From NCBI GenBank assembly GCA_946481605.1, contig CAMLPA010000235.1, positions 1 through 5,745 on the forward strand: 5,745 bases of DNA, read 5' to 3'. Below are positions 1-5,745 of this stretch, piece after piece. The DNA is from an uncultured Flavihumibacter sp. Lineage in GTDB: Bacteria > Bacteroidota > Bacteroidia > Chitinophagales > Chitinophagaceae. Numbering within the stretch: the stretch's first letter is position 1; the number at the start of each line of letters is the position of its first letter. A program made the translations under genes and the position numbers. The notes under the pieces were generated by a model that did no database searches, had not been told where the DNA came from, and worked only from the letters and a program-made list of their open reading frames with translations.

Positions 1-1807
1 AGGTTTCGCCCCAGCTTTTGTGGTAGAAAGCATTGTCGTGGTTGCCTGCGGAAGCCACCGCGGCTTTATAGAATTCAGGGTACGTGCAGATAGCGGCTGC
101 GGCCATGGCCCCACCACCTGAATGTCCGATAATGCCTATGCGTGTACTGTCCATATAAGTATTGCCGCGCATCAACTGCCGGAGACCATGCCGGTCGTCT
201 TCCAGCGCATAATCACGGAGGTTTCCGTAACCATAAGTAGCGTACGCTTTCCCTCTGAACGGACTGCTTCCTCTATGTCCCATCACTACTACGATGAACC
301 CGGCTTCTGCAAGCGCCGCGTTGTTGTATTTGTCGAACACGGTAAAATCGGGCCAAACGGTTTCCGTAAATGGTCCGGGATACACTTGGGAGATCACAGG
401 ATATTTTTTAGAGGAATCGAAACGGGAAGGCTTCCAGATGAGGCCGTACAGCAAGGTGGAATCATCGGCGGCTTTCACGGTGAAAGGCTCGGGATGACGC
501 CACCCATAACCGTACAGACGCGACACATCCGGTTTTTCAAGTTCCATCAGTAATTTCCCGGCCAGCGAACGGATCGTGATTTGTGGCGACTGGTCTATGC
601 TTGAAAACACATCTATGTAATATTTACCTTCCGGGTGGAACCATACTTTGTGGTGCGCATTTTCTTTCGTGTGCAGCTTCACCGCACCACCTTCCAGCGA
701 CACTTCATACAAATGCTGGAGGTTAGGATTTCTTCCCGGTTCTTTTCCGTATCCGTAGAAATAAAGTTTTCTGCCACGCTCGTCCAGCCTTACTTTTCTG
801 GCTGACGTCCATGGTCCGTTGGTAAGCGTTCTTTTCAAATTCCCATTCCGGTCGTACAGGTAGAAGTGTCCCCATCCTGAGCGGTCGCTCCACCAGAGCC
901 ATTCGTTGCCATTGTTTACGGGGATCACTTGGAAAAGATCGGGACTGAAATAACGATCCGTTGTTTCAGCAATGATCACACGTATTTTGCCGGAAACAAG
1001 GTGTGCTGCGCACAATTCAATTTGTTGTCCGGTTCTGCTTTTCCGCGTAAAGAATACTTCGTTGAATACTGGGTTGGCGCCGATTATCTTCACTTCCTGG
1101 TCCTTCCACTTTGCGATACCCACTTTGTTTATCCTGCCGGATGTATCGCCAATATAGAGTTCGTACTGCGTAACGGCAGTATCTCCGGCGAGCTGGTATT
1201 TCCATTTTTCCATCCAGGGATGTGGCGGCATGCTGTGCACCAAGGGCATTTCAAATACCTTCCTGTTGTCTTCGCGGAGCGCGTAAAAAAAAGCGGAGGT
1301 ATCCACCCAGCGGGCAACAGTAGCCGCAGGACGGTCAGCCCGTTCATCCGCCTCGTATTCAGCAAAGGAGTAGTAGCGTGTACCATCCGTACTGAGGCGC
1401 TTTGTTTCCACACTATCCCGTTGCAGGAACAACTGATGCCCGTTGCTGTACAATACATACCTGTTGTTGGCGGTATGCTCCCCCACACCGCGGTATCTTA
1501 CCGGCTTCTTCGGACCGGGATCAGGCCCCGGCACCAGCTTCTTCGTTTTCGCAACCGGATCGGCCAGCCAGTATTTTCTTACCCCGGGCGTATCTTCCCA
1601 AACATACCAGAACGCGTTGGAATCGGGCAGGAAGAATGGCACGATGTCCAGACTTCCCACCAGTTTCCTGAGCGCAGGCACATCAAAGGAATCGACCGCA
1701 GCCGTTCTTTTGAGGTCCACCGGATACGAAGGGGAATATTGTGCCTTCAATACATGTTGCACCTGCATACAAAGACACAGCAACAGCAACTTCTTCGCGT
1801 TTATCAT
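1..1807 (-). CDS. Secreted S9 family serine peptidase (DPP IV/prolyl oligopeptidase-like), C-terminus cut off by the window edge
   Basis: The frame runs without a stop from ATG at 1807 to the left edge, giving 602 residues of a protein that in this family is usually about 750-850 long. Residues 1-22 form a signal peptide (MINAKK, a Leu/Cys-rich core, likely cleavage LKA|Q), so the product is exported, probably to the periplasm. Residues about 60-440 look like the DPP IV N-terminal beta-propeller; recognisable pieces are YQLAGD (204-209), WLWWSDRSGWGHFYLYD (303-319) and LTNGPW (328-333). Residues about 450-602 begin the alpha/beta-hydrolase domain: VYPGP (475-479, with Tyr476 at the oxyanion-hole position), GHRGSSPFRG (510-519) and the nucleophile elbow GHSGGG with Ser563. 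The Tyr-to-Ser spacing of 87 matches human DPP IV (547 to 630). The catalytic Asp and His would lie beyond the edge. The DPP IV motif DWVYEEE is absent, so cleavage of N-terminal dipeptides is not assured. Expected role: hydrolysis of small peptides. Its start overlaps the thioredoxin stop by one base, which supports this start. Confidence 0.93.
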   Translation of the reverse strand, partial: MINAKKLLLLCLCMQVQHVLKAQYSPSYPVDLKRTAAVDSFDVPALRKLVGSLDIVPFFLPDSNAFWYVWEDTPGVRKYWLADPVAKTKKLVPGPDPGPKKPVRYRGVGEHTANNRYVLYSNGHQLFLQRDSVETKRLSTDGTRYYSFAEYEADERADRPAATVARWVDTSAFFYALREDNRKVFEMPLVHSMPPHPWMEKWKYQLAGDTAVTQYELYIGDTSGRINKVGIAKWKDQEVKIIGANPVFNEVFFTRKSRTGQQIELCAAHLVSGKIRVIIAETTDRYFSPDLFQVIPVNNGNEWLWWSDRSGWGHFYLYDRNGNLKRTLTNGPWTSARKVRLDERGRKLYFYGYGKEPGRNPNLQHLYEVSLEGGAVKLHTKENAHHKVWFHPEGKYYIDVFSSIDQSPQITIRSLAGKLLMELEKPDVSRLYGYGWRHPEPFTVKAADDSTLLYGLIWKPSRFDSSKKYPVISQVYPGPFTETVWPDFTVFDKYNNAALAEAGFIVVVMGHRGSSPFRGKAYATYGYGNLRDYALEDDRHGLRQLMRGNTYMDSTRIGIIGHSGGGAMAAAAICTYPEFYKAAVASAGNHDNAFYHKSWGET

Positions 1808-1809
1808 CA
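1805..1809 (-). other. TGATG stop/start overlap between the thioredoxin and S9 peptidase genes
   Basis: On the minus strand the thioredoxin-like gene ends with TGA (1809-1807), and the final A is also the first base of the peptidase ATG (1807-1805). This one-base overlap is a common arrangement for translational coupling, in which the terminating ribosome restarts on the next gene. No Shine-Dalgarno-like sequence stands out just upstream. The overlap implies that the two proteins are made from one transcript, probably in linked amounts; the coupling itself is inferred. Confidence 0.8.
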
Positions 1810-2928
1810 ATTGGCGTTTTCATTCAGCCTTTTCAGTTGGGAATTGGCCAGTGATACAAGGTGCGGATTAGTGGATGTATTGACCAGGTCGCTGAACATC
1901 GTTTTCAGGATACCGTCAAATTCATGCTTTGGAAGATGAGTCATGTAGCCACCCATGAACGAGAAGAATACACGTTTGTGCTCCTCCGAAAACTTAATGG
2001 TATTCGCTGCCAGTAATTCAAGCAATTCCTCATCATCCTTACGCCCTGCGGCACCCGCAATCTTCACCAGTTCCACCAGTTGTTTTTTATCTTTCATACC
2101 AGAAGCTTCGGCATACGCCACCAGGTCGTTGAACATACCTGGCGTATAAGGTTCTTTTTTGAAGTACCAGTCGCGCAGTGCGTGTTCTGCCAAAGCACCA
2201 TACAAGGTTCTTATTCTTGCATCCACTGTATCCGCGGCGATCTTCTTCACGAAAGCCTTCCTGTTTTGCACAAGGTAACGGAACGAGGCCGAATGCACAT
2301 TAGAAAGGTACATGGCATACCGGTTTTCTCCAAAGAGGAACCAGTTTTCCGGAGCAGTCCTTTCTTTCGGCGTAAGCGAAGCCAGGTATTCCTTAGCAGC
2401 ATTCTGTGCGGCGGATATCTCCTGCACTTCCACTTTCATTCTGATATAGTTCCTCCAAACTTCGGGCGTTCGGTTGCCGGAAGCATAAGCCTGCTCCAGC
2501 GCAAATACTTTATTGTCCGGAGCCATCCCGGAGCGAACAGTGGATACGAATTGCGAATCGCTCATGCCGCCGATGAATTTGAAATGCAGGGAACCATCCG
2601 GCTTCAGCAGCAGGAAAGTGGGGAACGCACCCACGGCGTATTTTTTCAGCAACGCCGGTCCTTCTCCTTTTTCCATGTCTACTTTCAGGTTCACGAAATG
2701 CGCGTTCATAAACGCGCCTACGTTTTCTTTCGGAAACACCTGCTTATCCATGCCTTTACAGGGCCCGCACCATTCGGTGTAACAATCGATGAAAACCAGG
2801 CGGTCTTCTTTACCGGCTTTGTTCAGCGCTTCCTGGAACGTAATTTTTTCAAATTTCACCCCTTGTGCAAGCGCACTCATACCTGTGAAAGAAAGTATTG
2901 CGACTAATGCGAACAGCCATTTTTGCAT
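1807..2928 (-). CDS. Secreted thioredoxin-fold protein with a long C-terminal extension
   Basis: This 373-residue protein has a signal peptide (1-21, cleavage ALA|Q), which places it in the periplasm or outside the cell. Residues about 25-135 are a thioredoxin-like domain: VFIDCYTEWCGPCK (45-58) holds the redox pair Cys54/Cys57, and GAFPTF (100-105) supplies the cis-proline (Pro103) expected opposite the active site. A further Cys49 lies just before the motif. The remaining roughly 235 residues (about 138-373) contain no cysteine, look mainly helical (runs such as KKQLVELVKIAGAAG at 281-295) and match no domain I can name. The likely role is thiol-disulfide exchange, reducing or remodelling cysteines of exported proteins; the partner is unknown. 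The gene starts 12 bases after the upstream lipoprotein gene and its stop overlaps the peptidase start, so it sits inside the operon. The WCGPC motif is canonical, which argues for real redox activity. The function of the C-terminal part is open. Confidence 0.93.
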   Translation of the reverse strand: MQKWLFALVAILSFTGMSALAQGVKFEKITFQEALNKAGKEDRLVFIDCYTEWCGPCKGMDKQVFPKENVGAFMNAHFVNLKVDMEKGEGPALLKKYAVGAFPTFLLLKPDGSLHFKFIGGMSDSQFVSTVRSGMAPDNKVFALEQAYASGNRTPEVWRNYIRMKVEVQEISAAQNAAKEYLASLTPKERTAPENWFLFGENRYAMYLSNVHSASFRYLVQNRKAFVKKIAADTVDARIRTLYGALAEHALRDWYFKKEPYTPGMFNDLVAYAEASGMKDKKQLVELVKIAGAAGRKDDEELLELLAANTIKFSEEHKRVFFSFMGGYMTHLPKHEFDGILKTMFSDLVNTSTNPHLVSLANSQLKRLNENAN

Positions 2929-2940
2929 ACGTTGAATTTA

Positions 2941-3870
2941 TCAGTTAAACGCGTTGCCCACAGCCTGGAGGTCAACGTTATAATTTTCTTTGTAATACTC
3001 ACGCACGATGTTATAGCGTTGGCGAATTCTGCCATTGCTGTCTTTAGTGGTGTTCAGGATGCCTTTGAAACTGGCATCAGTATTTGGCGTACTGGTATTC
3101 AGTGTCTGTTCGCTGGTAGTCATCATGGCGAGCATATAGAATCCCCAGTCGAGGTCGGCGTTGGGAGAATTGTAATAGGTATATATGATACCTTGTCCGT
3201 AAGCGGCGGCCTGTGTGGAAATCGTGGCGTTGTAATTGGCCACCGCCGCGAAACGGGTAGTAGCCGAAGCCATCCTTCTCAGGCCGATACTTTGTCCGAA
3301 GATGAGGTTCAGCTTCGCTCCCGCTGCTTTTACTTCCGCAGGCGTAAGAGAAGTACCGGCCTGGTTGCCATGGTTTACGCAGATGTTGTCGTAGTTGAAC
3401 CATGCCGCCACGGGTTTAGCGCCTTTCTCTATTGTAAGCGGGTTAAACGATACGTACCTGGTGAATACGGAATCTACTGAACGGCACAACATGATTTTCA
3501 CCGGCAGGAACTCCTTCAGAAAAGCATCTGAATAATATTTGAACCAGATGGTATCCAGCAGTTTCAATTGGGAAGCCACATAAGCGGGATCAGCCTTCAC
3601 AGCCTCATATCCGTTGCTCCAGGCACCGGAGGCGTTTTGCGTACTGTTCTTCCAGCCGCCGGGTGTCCAGTAGGTATCTTTATCGGTAAACTCGTACAGC
3701 AGGTATTTGCCGTATTTTTCATAGAAGTTCAGTATGGTCTGGTCATAGTCATTGTTACCTTGTGGCACCACATACCCATCGGTTCCTTCGGAAGGCTGCA
3801 GCGCGTCTTCTTTTTTGTAACAGGAAACCAGTAGCAGCAGTGGCAGTATATAAAAAATAGTCTTTTTCAT
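2941..3870 (-). CDS. Lipoprotein resembling the putative zinc-binding metallopeptidase family (Peptidase_Mx1-like), without an HEXXH motif
   Basis: This 309-residue lipoprotein has an SPII signal: a hydrophobic core and lipobox LVSC with Cys17. It is followed by CYKKED, a Lys-acidic pattern like the lipoprotein export signal described in Bacteroidota, so surface display is likely. The body resembles the lipoproteins annotated as putative zinc-binding metallopeptidases that often accompany SusC/SusD genes: an N-terminal FYEKYGKYLLYEF (49-61), a middle DAFLKEFLPVKIML (115-128), and a C-terminal RQRYNIVREYYKENYNVDL (283-301). The family's HEXXH zinc site, expected around residues 185-200, is not there; this stretch reads KLNLIFGQSIGL, and the only histidine in the protein is His167. 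The reading frame is continuous with sensible sequence on both sides, so a frameshift does not explain the loss. It may be a binding protein derived from a peptidase and acting beside SusD. Cys129 and Cys164 could form a disulfide. The lipoprotein call is firm; the family call rests on remembered patterns. Confidence 0.85.
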   Translation of the reverse strand: MKKTIFYILPLLLLVSCYKKEDALQPSEGTDGYVVPQGNNDYDQTILNFYEKYGKYLLYEFTDKDTYWTPGGWKNSTQNASGAWSNGYEAVKADPAYVASQLKLLDTIWFKYYSDAFLKEFLPVKIMLCRSVDSVFTRYVSFNPLTIEKGAKPVAAWFNYDNICVNHGNQAGTSLTPAEVKAAGAKLNLIFGQSIGLRRMASATTRFAAVANYNATISTQAAAYGQGIIYTYYNSPNADLDWGFYMLAMMTTSEQTLNTSTPNTDASFKGILNTTKDSNGRIRQRYNIVREYYKENYNVDLQAVGNAFN

Positions 3871-3888
3871 TTTAGCTGAATTTGAACA

Positions 3889-5427
3889 TTAACGGGGATT
3901 GGGTTGCAGCGCGTTGTTCGCTTCGATGGCGGGGTAAGGAATCGGCAATGCGTAGAGCAGACTTCCGGCAGGCAGTTCGTGTTCGGAAGACTGGTTGTTC
4001 GCATCAATAAAAGTATGCTTCACAGGAATTCGCCAGCGGCGGATATCGAACCAGCGGTGCCCATCTTCCAGACAAAGTTCTTTTCTCCTTTCATTTTGGT
4101 AGAAGGCCCAGAGTTCATCTCCATCGGTGATGGTTACTGGCTGGTAAGGTGTGTTCCGGGTATCGTACCGCGCTATGCGCAAAGTGTTCAGGTCTTCAAG
4201 CGCGTTGGTGAGCGCAACCGCCGACTGATCGCCAAGTGCGTTGAGCCTGATGATGGCTTCGGCCCTGTTGAGGTACATTTCGGCTACACGGATACCGCGG
4301 TCCCCGATTGTTGTAGTGTTCATCCCGATCTTTAAAGATTTGAGCGGATATTGAACACCGGAAACGGTGTACTTCACGAAATAGGAAACATAACGCAGAT
4401 CTCCCTGATTGGTAGTACCTGTTCCTTTATCGTATAAATTGGCCAGTTGGTTTGAAACTGCAAAGGGCGGATGCAGATTGGACACATTCGCAATAGCCGG
4501 GAAATACGCATTAGCGCCGGTTGGGTTCACACCATAACTCCAGATTACTTCCTGGCTCGCTGCCGGATCGTAGATGCCTGCAACGGAAAACACATTCGAG
4601 GCATTGAAGTAAGTGGAAAGCAATGTGAGAGAAGGTTTCAGGTCAATTACTGCGGTTGCGTAGGCTGCTGCCTTTTTAAGGTCTTCGGTTGAACCTTTGT
4701 AAAGATAAAACCTGCTCAATACCGCTTTCGCCGTAACATGCCCTACCCTGAAGGTATTTGTTGGCGCATAATATGCTTCCAGTAGTTGTTCTGCCTGCAA
4801 CAGGTCCTTCTCCACCTGAGCATACACTTCCTGCACCGTATTGCGCACCTTTCTTTCATCTGATACTTTTGAAGAAAGGATCAGTGGCACGGCCAGGTTG
4901 GCAGCAGGATTACCACCTGGTTCATCATAAGGCCGGCCATAAATATTGGCCAGTTTAAAGTAATAATATCCGCGCAGGAAGAGCGCCTGTCCTTCCAACG
5001 CTTTCTTTTCCGTTTCCGGACCATTCACCTTGTCTAAATAGTCAAGGATCAGGTTACAACCGTTAATCAGCTTGTAATAGTTGACCCAGGAGTTCTGATC
5101 GGCAGACAATCCCGTTTCTGTTCTTTCAAACATATTCGGATCGAACCGGAAGAGGAAATAGCCGTTGTTCAGAAAACTGGTAAAGGTGCCGTTGATTTCT
5201 CCATTGGGCAGGCGGGGCACGCCATTGCACTGGATATCATCGGTGAGCAGATCGAGGTAAGTATCAAAAACATTCTGATAGGGATACGCTGTACCAATAA
5301 GCAGCGCATACAGGTCAGCGGTAGTTGTTGGCCTGATCTCATCCTGGCTGGATTCCTCCAGGAACTTACTGCACGATGCCAGGAAGCAGGCGCAGCCGAT
5401 TAAAAATAGAGAACAATATTTTTTCAT
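3889..5427 (-). CDS. SusD/RagB family nutrient-binding outer-membrane lipoprotein
   Basis: This complete 512-residue protein is the substrate-binding lid that sits on the SusC barrel at the cell surface. It begins with an SPII signal and lipobox LASC (Cys19), followed by SKFLEESSQDE, the usual acidic start of mature SusD proteins. The N-terminal SusD-like domain covers about residues 20-245 and includes the TPR-like helices ALEGQALFLRGYYYFKLANI (143-162) and HVTAKAVLSRFYLYKG (230-245). The C-terminal SusD/RagB domain holds RVAEMYLNRAEAIIRLNALG (380-399), NERRKELCLEDGHRWFDIRR (445-464) and the standard ending LPIPYPAIEANNALQPN (494-510). The length is typical of the family. It starts 18 bases after the susC stop and ends 18 bases before the next lipoprotein gene, as expected for co-transcribed and co-assembled partners. 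The substrate cannot be read from the sequence: there is no neighbouring carbohydrate enzyme, and the downstream peptidase hints at peptides. Confidence 0.97.
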   Translation of the reverse strand: MKKYCSLFLIGCACFLASCSKFLEESSQDEIRPTTTADLYALLIGTAYPYQNVFDTYLDLLTDDIQCNGVPRLPNGEINGTFTSFLNNGYFLFRFDPNMFERTETGLSADQNSWVNYYKLINGCNLILDYLDKVNGPETEKKALEGQALFLRGYYYFKLANIYGRPYDEPGGNPAANLAVPLILSSKVSDERKVRNTVQEVYAQVEKDLLQAEQLLEAYYAPTNTFRVGHVTAKAVLSRFYLYKGSTEDLKKAAAYATAVIDLKPSLTLLSTYFNASNVFSVAGIYDPAASQEVIWSYGVNPTGANAYFPAIANVSNLHPPFAVSNQLANLYDKGTGTTNQGDLRYVSYFVKYTVSGVQYPLKSLKIGMNTTTIGDRGIRVAEMYLNRAEAIIRLNALGDQSAVALTNALEDLNTLRIARYDTRNTPYQPVTITDGDELWAFYQNERRKELCLEDGHRWFDIRRWRIPVKHTFIDANNQSSEHELPAGSLLYALPIPYPAIEANNALQPNPR

Positions 5428-5445
5428 AACGTTGGTATACTATTT

Positions 5446-5745
5446 TTAGAAACTTGCATTGATTCTGAAAGAGAAGCTTCTTGTTCTGGGTTGTGCGCCT
5501 GTGGCCACTTCCGCGTCTCGTCCTTTAAAATCTTTGCTCACCCAGGCAAATACATTGGAGGCACTGACACCCGCAGAGAGGTTCTTTGCGCGAAGTGCCG
5601 ATACAATTTTTCCGGGCAGGTTATAAGAAAGCGAAATACTGTTCATTCTTAAAGTGGAAGCGTCCACCACCCTTGCCGTACTGAAGTTGTACATCTGGTA
5701 AACATTGGAATAGGTCTTTCCATCGGGCAAAAGGAAATTTGCGGA
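5446..5745 (-). CDS. SusC/RagA family TonB-linked outer-membrane transporter, C-terminal fragment
   Basis: Only the last 99 residues are in the window; the frame is open to the right edge, and a full SusC-type protein is about 1000 residues. The sequence before TTG at 5730 continues in frame (SANFLLPDGKTYSNV), so that codon is internal and not a start. The motif RVVDASTLRMNSISLSYNLP is the near-invariant segment about 80 residues from the end of SusC/RagA proteins, and the ending SFSFRINASF gives the last beta-strand with a terminal aromatic residue, the signal for outer-membrane barrel assembly. The protein forms the 22-stranded TonB-driven channel that works with the SusD product encoded immediately downstream. 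The plug, the TonB box and any N-terminal carboxypeptidase-like domain are outside the window, so substrate class and regulation cannot be judged from this piece. Confidence 0.96.
   Translation of the reverse strand, partial: SANFLLPDGKTYSNVYQMYNFSTARVVDASTLRMNSISLSYNLPGKIVSALRAKNLSAGVSASNVFAWVSKDFKGRDAEVATGAQPRTRSFSFRINASF

Noticed and set aside
122..553. Plus-strand open frame of 143 codons
   Set aside because: It is the complement of the peptidase catalytic domain containing the VYPGP motif and the region up to GHSGGG.
929..1939. Long plus-strand open frame of 336 codons
   Set aside because: It is antisense to the S9 peptidase and the end of the thioredoxin gene, both supported by motifs. 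Its translation has no recognisable domain and an unusual composition, typical of a shadow frame.
2080..2907. Plus-strand open frame of 275 codons
   Set aside because: It lies entirely opposite the thioredoxin-like gene, which has a signal peptide and WCGPC motif; the plus-strand product shows neither family motifs nor a plausible start context.
3364..3378. NHGNQ around His167 as a zinc site
   Set aside because: A single histidine without a second His or Glu at HEXXH spacing does not make a known metallopeptidase motif, and it lies before the expected site.
3077..3403. Frameshift as the reason for the missing HEXXH in the lipoprotein
   Set aside because: The main frame reads through from lipobox to the conserved-looking C-terminus without a break, and the overlapping minus-strand frame at 3403-3077 contains no HEXXH and no family-like sequence.
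3871..3888. Terminator or promoter in the short gaps between genes
   Set aside because: The gaps are only 12-18 bases, with no inverted repeat plus T-run and no room for a Bacteroidota -33/-7 promoter without entering the coding sequence.
5728..5730. TTG as the start of a separate 94-residue gene
   Set aside because: The frame continues upstream to the window edge with SusC-like sequence, and the product carries the conserved SusC C-terminal motif, so this is the tail of a large transporter gene.

Overview
The window looks like part of a Bacteroidota chromosome. It carries a SusC/SusD pair, SPII lipoproteins with an acidic stretch after the lipid cysteine, and start codons with AT-rich leaders and no clear Shine-Dalgarno. 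Base composition near half GC by eye and the style of the S9 peptidase fit a Chitinophagaceae-like member (Chitinophaga/Niastella relatives), but that placement is inference.

All five supported genes lie on the minus strand, head to tail, and fill the window almost completely. In transcription order (right to left) they are: the C-terminal end of a SusC/RagA TonB-dependent outer-membrane transporter (5745-5446, 5' part outside); a complete SusD/RagB-type surface lipoprotein (5427-3889); a lipoprotein resembling the Bacteroidota 'putative zinc-binding metallopeptidase' family but without an HEXXH motif (3870-2941); a secreted thioredoxin-fold protein with an active WCGPC motif and a long C-terminal extension (2928-1807); and a secreted S9 (prolyl oligopeptidase / DPP IV-like) serine peptidase cut off by the left edge (1807-1). 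The gaps are 18, 18 and 12 bases, and the last junction is a one-base TGATG overlap, so this is very probably one operon. Its promoter lies upstream of susC, and any terminator lies past the left edge.

The operon has no glycoside hydrolase or other carbohydrate enzyme in view. A SusCD pair with a peptidase and a periplasmic thiol-redox protein suggests uptake and breakdown of peptides, as known for RagAB of Porphyromonas gingivalis, rather than a polysaccharide locus. That reading is inference from context. The two points most worth following are the apparently inactive metallopeptidase-like lipoprotein next to SusD, and the S9 peptidase without the usual DPP IV Glu-Glu motif, translationally coupled to the thioredoxin. 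I see no RNA genes, mobile elements, CRISPR or internal promoters, and no gene-free stretch longer than about 20 bases.
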